Origin: Gammaproteobacteria bacterium
Lineage (GTDB): Bacteria > Pseudomonadota > Gammaproteobacteria > Steroidobacterales > Steroidobacteraceae
DNA: 32,488 nucleotides
NCBI GenBank assembly: GCA_025358615.1
Contig: JANYIY010000383.1
Coordinates: forward strand, 1 to 32,488
Direction: 5' to 3'
Both the position numbers and the translations under genes were made by a program. Positions within the stretch are counted from its first letter, which is position 1. Each line of letters opens with the position of its first letter. This document shows, one piece after another, positions 1-8,712 of this stretch. The notes beneath the pieces were generated by a model that ran no database searches, was not told the origin of the DNA, and was given only the letters and a program-made list of their open reading frames with translations.

Positions 1-1
1 C

Positions 2-1180
2 CAGGGGGCGCTGTTCCGCGAGGCGGCGAGCAGCTTGGGGTACCACCCCTTTCCGCAGCCCTCCTCCAACTTAAGTCAGCCCTACGTCAATCCGGAAGGC
101 ATGAAACTCAATGCCTGCGTCTTCTGCGGGTTTTGCGAACGCCACGCCTGCGAGCACTACGCCAAGTCCACGCCGCAAACCATCATCCTTCCGGTGCTGC
201 TGGCCAATCCGAATTTCGAGCTGCGCACCGGCTGTCAGGTACAGCGCATCAATCTCGACTCGGCCAAGCAGCGCGCAACCGGCGTGACCTACATAGATGC
301 CTTGGGCCGAGAATACGAACAGCCTGCATCTCTGGTGATCAGTTCCGCCTTCGCACTCAACAATGTGCGCATGCTGCTGTTGTCGGGCATCGGCGTGCCC
401 TACGATCCGGCCAACGGGCGGGGCGTCGTCGGCCGCAACTATTCGTATCAAACCACGGGTTCGGTGGCCGCTTTCTTCGGCGAGGACATCATCATCAATC
501 CCTTCATGGCCTCCGGCTCATCCGGTACGGTGATCAATGACTTCGCCGGCGATAACTTCGATCACGGCGGCTTGGGCTTCATCGGCGGATCCTACATCGG
601 TGCCGTCAATTCCAACGGCCGTCCGATTCAATATCACCCGGTACCGCCGGGCACGCCCGCCTGGGGCAGGGACTGGAAGCACGCAGTCGTCAAGCACTAT
701 AACCACACTGTGATGCTGTCCATTCACGGCAGCTCGGTCAGCCAAAGGCAAAATCATTTGGACCTCGATCCCACCTATCGCGACGCGTGGGGTCAGCCGC
801 TGCTGCGCATGACCTTCGACTTTCCGCAGAACGATCTCAAAATGGCGGCGCATGTGACGGCGAAGGCCGAAGGGATCGCCAAAGCCATGGGCGCGAAGCA
901 GGTGGCCGCCAATCCGCGCAAGGCCCCCTACACGATCACGCAATATCAGAGCACCCACAATACCGGCGGCGCGGTCATGGGCGACAATCCCAAAAACAGC
1001 GTGGTCAACCGCTATCTGCAGTCTTGGGACGTGCCGAATGTGTTCGTTATCGGTGCCTCCGCGTATCCGCAGAATGCCAGCTGGAATCCGACCGGCACCC
1101 TGGGCGCATTGACCTACTGGGCGCTCGATGCGATCAAGAACAAGTACCTGAAGAATCCGGGCCGATTGGAATCGGCATGA
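2..1180 (+). CDS. GMC-family oxidoreductase (gluconate 2-dehydrogenase flavoprotein-like), C-terminal part, 5' truncated by window edge
   Basis: Frame is open from base 2 (QGALFREAASSLGYHPFPQ...). Cys-rich ACVFCGFCERHACEHYAKS, and C-terminal GMC signature STHNTGGAVMGDNP...VIGASAYPQNASWNPTGTLGALTYWALD. Confidence 0.88.
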   Translation, partial: QGALFREAASSLGYHPFPQPSSNLSQPYVNPEGMKLNACVFCGFCERHACEHYAKSTPQTIILPVLLANPNFELRTGCQVQRINLDSAKQRATGVTYIDALGREYEQPASLVISSAFALNNVRMLLLSGIGVPYDPANGRGVVGRNYSYQTTGSVAAFFGEDIIINPFMASGSSGTVINDFAGDNFDHGGLGFIGGSYIGAVNSNGRPIQYHPVPPGTPAWGRDWKHAVVKHYNHTVMLSIHGSSVSQRQNHLDLDPTYRDAWGQPLLRMTFDFPQNDLKMAAHVTAKAEGIAKAMGAKQVAANPRKAPYTITQYQSTHNTGGAVMGDNPKNSVVNRYLQSWDVPNVFVIGASAYPQNASWNPTGTLGALTYWALDAIKNKYLKNPGRLESA

Positions 1181-1353
1181 AGCCCGGCGGCTTAGGCTTC
1201 GATGACGCCTTGGCGGATGCCGAACGTCGATTCACTGCCGCCAATCCCCGCAGTCACTCGCGCTTTTACACGCGGTGCGCGACTATTTGCTGCGGCTCGC
1301 GGACAACCTTTCGTCGTAGGATTCGGGATAAACTCGGGGCGATTCACACGTAG
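1177..1353 (+). pseudogene. Probable 5' remnant of a class-III (GSA-type) aminotransferase gene
   Basis: ATG overlaps the GMC stop (ATGA). Translation MKPGGLGFDDALADAERRFTAANPRSHSRFYTRCATICCGSRTTF... resembles the N-terminus of GSA-type aminotransferases (..A.ARY.A.NPRS....A....PGGsrTT). The rest of the enzyme is absent. Confidence 0.4.
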
Positions 1354-1363
1354 AGGTCTCACG

Positions 1364-2266
1364 ATGCAACTGCGAACAAGAATTCAGGGCGGCGGCACCC
1401 GTCCGCTCGAGAAATGGGGCGTCGATAGTGAATACGGCACCTTGCGCGAGGTCCTCGTCGGGCCCATCGATCATTTCAAATGGCAGCCGGGTAACGCTGT
1501 CTGCCAGCGCGCCGAACGCGTCGGATTAAAATTCGACCTTGCGGTAGCGCGCCGACAATACGAGGAAATGATCGATGCCTACCGGCAGGCAGACGTGAAC
1601 GTGCATTTTCTTGCCGCAGAACCGGCGTTGCCCTACCAGATCTTTGCACGCGACAGCAGCGTCATGACTCCCTGGGGAGCCGTGATCATGCAGTTGCAAA
1701 AATCCTACCGCCGCGGTGAATACGCAGCCTGCCTGCAATTCTATCTCGATGCCGGCATCCCGATTTACGACATGGTCACCGCGGGCAATGTCGAGGGTGG
1801 CGACTTCATGGTGCTCAAGCCGGGCGTCGCCGCCTGTGGTTACTCGGGCGAACGCTCCATCGAGCCCGCCGTGCGGCAATTGCAAAGCTGGTTCGAGACC
1901 GAAGGTTGGGAATTTCATACCTACGCCTTCGATTCGCATTTTCTGCATTTGGATGTGCAGATGGGCATGCTCGCCGAGGGCCTGGCGGTGGTGTGCGTGG
2001 AAGCAGTCGAGCCTGAACTAGTCGAGTGGTTGCGCTCGAAAGGAATACGCGCCATTGCGGTTCCCTACAGCGACGCCATGCAAATGGGCACCAATGTCGT
2101 GGCTCTGGGTAACGAGCGTGCGCTGGTGCCCGCCTCGAGTAAAAATCTGGTCGCCGCCTGTCGCGCTGAGGGACTCACGGTGTACGACCCCGATGTGTCC
2201 ATGATCGGCAACGGTGGCGGCGCCGTGCACTGTATGTGTCAGGCACTGAGGCGTGATCGTGTTTGA
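1364..2266 (+). CDS. Guanidino-group modifying enzyme superfamily protein (arginine deiminase / DDAH / amidinotransferase-like)
   Basis: STLREVLVGP-like start (YGTLREVLVGPIDHFKW), FARDSSVMTPWG, GGDFMVLKPG, C-terminal catalytic-Cys motif GNGGGAVHCMCQ. Confidence 0.85.
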   Translation: MQLRTRIQGGGTRPLEKWGVDSEYGTLREVLVGPIDHFKWQPGNAVCQRAERVGLKFDLAVARRQYEEMIDAYRQADVNVHFLAAEPALPYQIFARDSSVMTPWGAVIMQLQKSYRRGEYAACLQFYLDAGIPIYDMVTAGNVEGGDFMVLKPGVAACGYSGERSIEPAVRQLQSWFETEGWEFHTYAFDSHFLHLDVQMGMLAEGLAVVCVEAVEPELVEWLRSKGIRAIAVPYSDAMQMGTNVVALGNERALVPASSKNLVAACRAEGLTVYDPDVSMIGNGGGAVHCMCQALRRDRV

Positions 2267-3839
2267 GCCCTCTGATATCTCGCGCCGCAACTTTGTGCTG
2301 GGCACGACGGCCACGGTGGCGATGTCGGCGGCCGGCGGCAAGGGCGGCTCCGGGGTTGGCCCGACGGCAGACGGAGCAAAGTCAGGCAGCGCGACGCCGC
2401 CCGGCGCAGCGGCGCCCGGCGACTCCCCTCTTTGCAATCTCAGCGCCGTGGAAGCAGTCGCGCATATGTCGCAGGGATCTCTCACCTCCGAGCGCTACGC
2501 GGAGGCGCTGCTCGCACGCTGTCGCGCGGCGCACAGCCTCAATGCCTTCATTACCTTGGAGCCGGCACGCGTGCTCGAGGACGCGCGAGCCCGCGATCGC
2601 GAACGGCTTGCCGGCGGCAAGCCTGGACCGCTGTTCGGTCTTCCCATACCCGTCAAAGACAGCGTCAATACGCGCGACTACCCGACCACCGGCGGCACGC
2701 CGGCGCTGCGGCATTTTCGCCCCAAGCAAGACGCTCCGGTGGTCGCCGGCCTGCGGGCCGCTGGCGCCCTGGTTCTCGGCAAGACGAACTTGCACGAGCT
2801 CTCGTACGGTTGGACCAGTAATAATCTCGCATTCGGCGCAGTGCATAACCCCTACGATGTGTCCTGCATTCCCGGCGGCAGCAGCGGTGGGACTGCCGCC
2901 GCGATCGCCGCGCGTCTCGCTCCGCTCGGCGTCGCCGAAGACACCGAGGGCTCCATTCGCGTACCGGCGGCGTTGTGTGGCATTGTCGGCTTTCGGCCGA
3001 CCACCGGCCGCTATTCGACCAAGGGATGCGTACCGATTTCGCCGCTCTTCGATCAGGTGGGACCGCTCGCGCGCAACGTCGCGGATCTCGCGCTATTTGA
3101 TTCGGTGGTCGCCAACGATTGGCACAAGCTCGACGCCGCTCCGCTCAAAGGCGTGCGCATTGGTGTGGTTCGCGATTATTGGTTCACGGATCTTGATCCG
3201 CAGATCCTGCAATTGACGGAACTCGCCCTTGCACGGCTCAAGGAGGCCGGCGCACAAGTCATCGATACCCAGCTGCCGGGACTCGGGCCGCTCATCGAGC
3301 TGACCACCGATGTCATTCAAAATCACGATGTGCGCGTTGCGCTGACGCGTTACTTGGATGAGTACGGCGCCGGCGTAGACTTCGAGAGCTTGGTCGCCCG
3401 TGCCAGCCCCGACATTCAGCGCGTGTTTCGCAGCGATGTCATGCCGGGCGGCGCCAATTTCGTCACCGATGCGGTCTACGCGGCAGCGCGCGATCAGCAC
3501 TTGCCGGCGCTGCGCCGCCTTTACCTGGATTACTTCGCGCGGACACAGGTGGCCGCGATGGTATTCCCAACCACATTGGTCGCGGCGCCAAAAATAGGCG
3601 AGGAGACCCGTGTGATGGCCGGCGATCGTGCACTGCCCTTCGACGTCGCCGTCGCCCGCAACATCGCGCCCGGTAGCACCGCCGGTCTGCCGGGCTTGGT
3701 GCTGCCCGTCGGGCTTGATAAGGGTGGCCTGCCGGTGTCAATCGAGTTCGATGCGCCGGCCGGACACGACCGCGCACTGTTGGCACTCGGCTTAAGCGCG
3801 GAATACGCTCTGGGAACATTGCCGGCCCCGCAGATCTAG
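2253..3839 (+). CDS. Amidase (amidase-signature family) with twin-arginine type N-terminus
   Basis: GTG start overlapping the upstream stop by 14 nt. SRRNFVLGTTATVAMSAAGG; Lys in PVKDSVNT; GGSSGGTAAAIAARLAPLGVAEDTEGSIRVPAALCGIVGFRPT. Confidence 0.92.
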   Translation: MIVFEPSDISRRNFVLGTTATVAMSAAGGKGGSGVGPTADGAKSGSATPPGAAAPGDSPLCNLSAVEAVAHMSQGSLTSERYAEALLARCRAAHSLNAFITLEPARVLEDARARDRERLAGGKPGPLFGLPIPVKDSVNTRDYPTTGGTPALRHFRPKQDAPVVAGLRAAGALVLGKTNLHELSYGWTSNNLAFGAVHNPYDVSCIPGGSSGGTAAAIAARLAPLGVAEDTEGSIRVPAALCGIVGFRPTTGRYSTKGCVPISPLFDQVGPLARNVADLALFDSVVANDWHKLDAAPLKGVRIGVVRDYWFTDLDPQILQLTELALARLKEAGAQVIDTQLPGLGPLIELTTDVIQNHDVRVALTRYLDEYGAGVDFESLVARASPDIQRVFRSDVMPGGANFVTDAVYAAARDQHLPALRRLYLDYFARTQVAAMVFPTTLVAAPKIGEETRVMAGDRALPFDVAVARNIAPGSTAGLPGLVLPVGLDKGGLPVSIEFDAPAGHDRALLALGLSAEYALGTLPAPQI

Positions 3840-3882
3840 GCAATTACACGCCTTCGCGCTCGACATTCTTGGGTTTGATGCG

Positions 3883-4005
3883 TCAGTGATTGATCAGGAA
3901 TTTGATCAGCATCGCGACTACTGCGAGTACCGCGACGCTAGCCGACCAGATAGCCAGCATCCACAGAAGCCTTTTGTACAGGGGAGCGGGCGGCTCCTGG
4001 TTCAA
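3883..4005 (-). CDS. DUF2474-type small membrane protein of a cyanide-insensitive oxidase operon
   Basis: 40 aa MNQEPPAPLYKRLLWMLAIWSASVAVLAVVAMLIKFLINH from a TTG codon overlapping the cioB stop (ATTGA). One TM helix and the right operon position. Confidence 0.75.
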   Translation of the reverse strand: MNQEPPAPLYKRLLWMLAIWSASVAVLAVVAMLIKFLINH

Positions 4006-5006
4006 TGGTACCGGCCCTGCCCGACCTTGCCGCGAAACACCCAGTAAGCCCAGGCCGTATAACCCAGTATCAGCGGCATGAGTACGCACACGCCGACCAA
4101 CATGAATACTTGACTGCTGCGCGGAGCGGCGGCCTGCCAGATCGACAGGCGGCCGGGAATGACATCCGGCCACAAGGAGATCGCCAGACCCAGCATGGAC
4201 AAGCCAAACAAACTTAAAGTAAGAATGAAGGGCAGGAAATCGCGACCCTTGCCGATAGACCGATACAGAAGAAATCCGATCGCCGCTACCACCACGGGCA
4301 TTACGGCCAAGGCTAGGATGCCGGGCCAGGTAAACCAGGTCTCATAGTACTTGTCGCTTAAGAATGGGGTGTAGATGCTGACCGCGGCAATCGCCGCCAG
4401 CAGCCCCAGGGTCAACGGCTTGGCGAGGCGGCGAGCATCGTCGTGAACCGCTCCAGACGTCTTCCAGATCAGCCAACATGCGCCCAGCAGCGCATAGCCC
4501 ACCACCAGGCACAGCCCGGTCAGAACGCTGAAAGGGGTGATCCAATCCCAATAGCCACCCGCGTAGGCACGGCCGCTGATTTGAATTCCCTGCAGCAGCG
4601 CGCCCAAGGTCACGCCCTGCGCGAAAGTTGCAACGATGGAGCCGATGCAAAATCCCGCGTCCCAACGCGCGCGGTGGCCCGGATCCCGCCAGCGGAACTC
4701 GAAAGCAACGCCGCGAAACACCAGTCCCAACAACATGGCGATGATCGGGGCGTACAAGGCCGGCATGATGATGGCATAGGCCAGCGGAAAAGCCGCCATT
4801 AATCCGCCGCCGCCCAGCACCAACCAGGTTTCGTTGCCGTCCCATACGGGAGCGATGGCATTCATCGCCATGTCCCGTTCGGTTCCCACCTTGAATCGCG
4901 TGAACAGAATGGCTATTCCCAAATCGAAGCCATCCATGACCACGTACATCGCAATGGCGAATGCGATGATCCCGGCCCATACCATGGTTAAACTGTCGTA
5001 CATCAA
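4002..5006 (-). CDS. cioB: Cytochrome bd-type (cyanide-insensitive) ubiquinol oxidase subunit II
   Basis: Polytopic; YVVMDGFDLGIAILFTRFK..., PVWDGNETWLVLGGGGLMAAFPLAYA is diagnostic of CydB/CioB. Confidence 0.95.
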   Translation of the reverse strand: MMYDSLTMVWAGIIAFAIAMYVVMDGFDLGIAILFTRFKVGTERDMAMNAIAPVWDGNETWLVLGGGGLMAAFPLAYAIIMPALYAPIIAMLLGLVFRGVAFEFRWRDPGHRARWDAGFCIGSIVATFAQGVTLGALLQGIQISGRAYAGGYWDWITPFSVLTGLCLVVGYALLGACWLIWKTSGAVHDDARRLAKPLTLGLLAAIAAVSIYTPFLSDKYYETWFTWPGILALAVMPVVVAAIGFLLYRSIGKGRDFLPFILTLSLFGLSMLGLAISLWPDVIPGRLSIWQAAAPRSSQVFMLVGVCVLMPLILGYTAWAYWVFRGKVGQGRYH

Positions 5007-6409
5007 TCGCCTCCGCCCGCTTTCAGCCCGGCTGCCGGAGTAATTCCGGCACTACGAATCGGCGTCGCATCGGGCAAGGGCTCATGGGTACTCGGCGGCT
5101 TGGCCATCAGTTTCAAGATGTAGATCGCGCCCGACGTAAACGCCGCGAAGTAAACCACGACGAATGCGATCAGCGAGCCCGTCACCCCGGGGCTCGCTAT
5201 GGGCGAGACGGATTCCGCGGTGCGCAGTAGGCGGTAGACGGTAAATGGCTGCCGGCCCACCTCGGTGGTGACCCACCCGGCGATGACGGCCATGAAACCT
5301 GCCGGCCCCATCAATACTGCAAGGCGATGCAACAAGGTCCACTCGAATAACTTGCCGCGCAGCCGAGCCAACAAGCTGAAAAGGCCCAGAGCCAGCATCG
5401 CAAGGCCCAGTGTCACCATGATGCGAAACGACCAGAAAATGATTCCCACCGGCGGCCAGTCGCGGCGTGGGATGGTGTCCAATCCCGCCAGTGGCGCATT
5501 CAGATCATGCGCTAGGACCAGCGACGAGAGCTTGGGGATCTCCAGACTGAAGTCCATGCGGCGCTTCTCTTCATTGGGGATGCCGAGAAGTACCAGTGGC
5601 GCGCCCCGCGCATAGGAATCGAAATGCCCTTCCATCGCCATGACTTTGGCCGGCTGGTGTTCCTGTGTGTTCAACCCCTGAGCATCGCCGGCGAGGATTT
5701 GCAGCGGAGCAACCAGGGCCGCCATCCACATGGCCATGGAAAACATGGTGCGGGCGCCGGCATTAGTTCGGTCCTTCAGCAGGTGCCAGGCACCGACGCC
5801 GCCCACCGCCAGCGAGGTGGTGAGGAACGCGCCGATGACGGTGTGCACTAAACGATACGGAAAACTCGGGTTGAAAATGATTTCGAGCCACGAACCCTTC
5901 GGCGCAAACTGACCGACCTCGTTCATGATCCATCCGGTCGGTGTTTGCATCCAGCTGTTCGCCGCCAAGATCCAGGTGGCTGAGATGAGTGTGCCGACCG
6001 CCACCATGCAGGTCGCTAGAAAATGCAGCTTGGGTCCCACCTTCTTGATGCCGAACAGCATCACTCCGAGAAAGCCGGCCTCGAGGAAAAAGGCCGAGAG
6101 TACTTCGTAGGCCATGAGCGGGCCGATGATCGGACCCGCCTTGTCCGAAAACACCGCCCAGTTCGTCCCGAACTGGTAGGACAAGACGATGCCGGAGACG
6201 ACGCCCATGGCGAAAACAATGGCAAAGATCTTGATCCAGTAGCGATACAAATTATCGTAGACCGGTTTGCCGGTCCTCAGCCAGAGCGATTCGAGAACTG
6301 CCAGATAACTTGCCAGGCCAATGGAGAACGCCGGAAATATGAAATGGAAAGAGACCGTGAACGCAAATTGCGCCCGCGCCAGATTGAGTGCCGTTACGGT
6401 TCCCGTCAT
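5003..6409 (-). CDS. cioA: Cytochrome bd-type ubiquinol oxidase subunit I (CioA-like)
   Basis: LNLARAQFAFTVSFHFIFPAFSIGLASYLAVLE; QFGTNWAVFSDKAGPIIGPLMAYEVLSAFFLEAGFLGVMLFG; 468 aa with a short Q-loop. Overlaps cioB by 4 nt. Confidence 0.95.
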   Translation of the reverse strand: MTGTVTALNLARAQFAFTVSFHFIFPAFSIGLASYLAVLESLWLRTGKPVYDNLYRYWIKIFAIVFAMGVVSGIVLSYQFGTNWAVFSDKAGPIIGPLMAYEVLSAFFLEAGFLGVMLFGIKKVGPKLHFLATCMVAVGTLISATWILAANSWMQTPTGWIMNEVGQFAPKGSWLEIIFNPSFPYRLVHTVIGAFLTTSLAVGGVGAWHLLKDRTNAGARTMFSMAMWMAALVAPLQILAGDAQGLNTQEHQPAKVMAMEGHFDSYARGAPLVLLGIPNEEKRRMDFSLEIPKLSSLVLAHDLNAPLAGLDTIPRRDWPPVGIIFWSFRIMVTLGLAMLALGLFSLLARLRGKLFEWTLLHRLAVLMGPAGFMAVIAGWVTTEVGRQPFTVYRLLRTAESVSPIASPGVTGSLIAFVVVYFAAFTSGAIYILKLMAKPPSTHEPLPDATPIRSAGITPAAGLKAGGGD

Positions 6410-6563
6410 GCGCTACCCTATTGCAACTATCGTCGCCTCTTGGACGGTGAGTTTACTCCTGGAAAAGCCAACCGTATGCCATGTCGCGTCGCCGACTCGC
6501 GCGCGCCCGCCGGTTCCGCAGCACATCCATGACCGAGAAGCCCGAACGCGCCCACACCTGGGA

Positions 6564-7982
6564 CTATTTGCGCCGCAGGTAGTGAACCTCAGCCTTGGGC
6601 GGAAGCGACGCTGCGTTTCGCAGAAACTGCCCGAGACGAACATCGCAACTGTGCGCGACATTGAATCGCAAATAATCGGCGTAGCTCCCGGTGGGCGAGA
6701 ACAGCGATCCTTTAGCGAGCAGAATTCCTGCCTCCAACGCCCGTCGCACCAGGCTGTCCGAGTCCTTCATGGACTCGAACCGTCCCCACAGAAATAGGCC
6801 GTCGGCGGGGCCGAGCGTCACGCCGGCCTCCGTGAGAACCTCTCGCGCACGTTGCCGATACTGCGCAAGCTTGCCGCCGACCTTGAGGGTGTGGCGCAAA
6901 TATCGGCCCGAATCGAGCACCGCCTCGACGATGACTTCGCTCAAGGATGGCGTGCCGAGCACACTGAGGATTTTCTGGCCGACGATCCGATCGACGGCCT
7001 CGCGCGGCACGGCCATGAAGCCCACGCGCAAGGCGGGGCTCAATAACTTCGAGAAGCTGCCCACATAGTAGGTACGGCGCAGCCCGTCCAGCGGGGCCAG
7101 TCGGGTCGCTCCCTTGGGCGCAATCGCGCCGTAGACGTCATCTTCGATGACGGCAAGCCCGCGGCTTTCCGCCAGCGCCAGCAATCGATGACAATTCGCG
7201 GCAGATGTAGTGCCGCCGGTGGGATTGTGCAGCAGGGTCTGGGTGACGAAGGCCTTGGGCTTGAAGGATTTGACGGCATCTTCGAAGGCCGCGAGATCTG
7301 GACCGTCTGTCAGGCGCGGCACTGGCACCAGATTCAAGTCCATGGCTCGCGCCTGTGCCGAATAAAACAAATAGCCAGGGTCCTCCACGATCAGCGAATC
7401 GCCGGCCTGCAACAGGGTGCGAAGCAGCAGATCGAGCGACTGAGTGGCGCCGATGGTGGTGATGATCTGGGTCGGGTGGGCGGCGATGCCCACCCCGGCC
7501 AGATGGTCCGACAGCTGGCGCCGCAGGCCCAGGTGTCCCTGCGCGGGCGCAGTTGCCTGCAATGCGTTTCTGGCCTTGGCGACGCGTGCCACCAACGCAC
7601 CCGGCACCACATCGCTCAGCCAGGCCTCCGGCAGAAATCCCGACCCACTGCGCACGACGGCGCCGCTCGAGTCCAGTGCCTGCAACGCGAATCCGACGGC
7701 ATCGACGGGGTCTGCCAGGGCGGCACTTAAATCGCCGGCGTGAGACTTCGCTGCGCCGATCACGAAATAGCCGGCACCGGCGCGCGCTTCGATCAGATTG
7801 CGGGCGATCAGCCGGTCGTAGCCTGCGATCACGGTAAAGGTGCTGACGTTCAATCGCGCCGCCATCTGACGCACGGAAGGCAAGCGGGAACCCGCGCCAA
7901 GTTGGCCGCGCTGAATGAGAGCCGCTAAACCATCGGCGATCTGCGTCGTCAGAGGTGGGCCGTTGCGGTCGAGTTCTATCAT
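6564..7982 (-). CDS. MocR-family regulator (GntR wHTH plus aminotransferase class I domain)
   Basis: N-terminal PPLTTQIADGLAALIQRGQLGAGSRLPSVRQMAARLNVSTFTVIAGYDRLIARNLIEARAGAGYFV; PLP domain with IEDDVYG and YVGSFSKLLSPALRVGF. ATG chosen 1 nt after the LysE stop. Confidence 0.93.
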   Translation of the reverse strand: MIELDRNGPPLTTQIADGLAALIQRGQLGAGSRLPSVRQMAARLNVSTFTVIAGYDRLIARNLIEARAGAGYFVIGAAKSHAGDLSAALADPVDAVGFALQALDSSGAVVRSGSGFLPEAWLSDVVPGALVARVAKARNALQATAPAQGHLGLRRQLSDHLAGVGIAAHPTQIITTIGATQSLDLLLRTLLQAGDSLIVEDPGYLFYSAQARAMDLNLVPVPRLTDGPDLAAFEDAVKSFKPKAFVTQTLLHNPTGGTTSAANCHRLLALAESRGLAVIEDDVYGAIAPKGATRLAPLDGLRRTYYVGSFSKLLSPALRVGFMAVPREAVDRIVGQKILSVLGTPSLSEVIVEAVLDSGRYLRHTLKVGGKLAQYRQRAREVLTEAGVTLGPADGLFLWGRFESMKDSDSLVRRALEAGILLAKGSLFSPTGSYADYLRFNVAHSCDVRLGQFLRNAASLPPKAEVHYLRRK

Positions 7983-7983
7983 T

Positions 7984-8574
7984 CTACGTGGCCACCATGT
8001 GCCAGGCCGTGAGCAACAGTAGAGCCCCCATGATGCCATTGAAGACCGCACCACGCCTGGGCGACTCGAGCCAGGTGCGCAATGCATCGCCGAAGGCGGC
8101 CCAGCTGGTCACGCACGGCAGGTTGACGACGATGAGCACCACCCCCATGAGAAGCAGCGCAACGCGCAGATCGCCGAGCTTGGGCACGAAGACACTGGCG
8201 GTGGTGAGGGCCATGATCCACGCCTTAGGATTCACAGCCTGGAAAATCATGCCCTCCCACAGAGTCAACGGTTTCGCCACCAGCGCCGAACCCACCGGCC
8301 CCGCGCGCAGCAGTTTGCAAGCGAGATATGCAAGATAGGCGGCGCCCACCCAGGACAACCATGCCGGCGGCCCCGACAGGTGGTTCCAGGCTAGCCCGAC
8401 GACCGCGCACACCGCCAGAGTCTGCAAGGTGAACCCATAGGTGATGCCTAGAATGTGCGGCATGGTGCGCTTGAGGCCGAAATTTGCGCCGGACGACAGC
8501 ACCATCACATTGTTGGGTCCGGGAGTTATCGACATGACCAACGCATAGCTGATAAAGGCAATCCATTCGGACAT
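7984..8574 (-). CDS. LysE-family amino acid exporter
   Basis: MSEWIAFISYALVMSITPGPNNVMVLSSGANFGLKRTMPHILGITYGF (LysE/RhtB signature). Confidence 0.93.
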   Translation of the reverse strand: MSEWIAFISYALVMSITPGPNNVMVLSSGANFGLKRTMPHILGITYGFTLQTLAVCAVVGLAWNHLSGPPAWLSWVGAAYLAYLACKLLRAGPVGSALVAKPLTLWEGMIFQAVNPKAWIMALTTASVFVPKLGDLRVALLLMGVVLIVVNLPCVTSWAAFGDALRTWLESPRRGAVFNGIMGALLLLTAWHMVAT

Positions 8575-8712
8575 TTGCGCACTCGGGTTTCTGTGACGCC
8601 TCCACGGTAAGGCAATTCGCGGCGCCCGGACATACACTGCGCGCAGCGCGCAACGCCGAACTGTTGTGTTGGTTCGGCCGATACAGTGCCCCGGCGCCGT
8701 CTCGATCCCGAG

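Noticed and set aside
1202-1363. Upstream extension of the guanidino-modifying enzyme (TPWRMPNV...RRGLT)
   Set aside because: Not family-like. ATG at 1364 starts the conserved protein; the upstream bases are better explained as an aminotransferase remnant in another frame.
2263-3216. 317-aa plus-strand ORF overlapping the amidase
   Set aside because: Arg/Ser/Pro-rich frame-shifted shadow of the amidase.
6529-6582. Micro-ORF MTEKPERAHTWDYLRRR between mocR and cioA
   Set aside because: Overlaps the end of the MocR coding sequence; no ribosome-binding site or family recognised.
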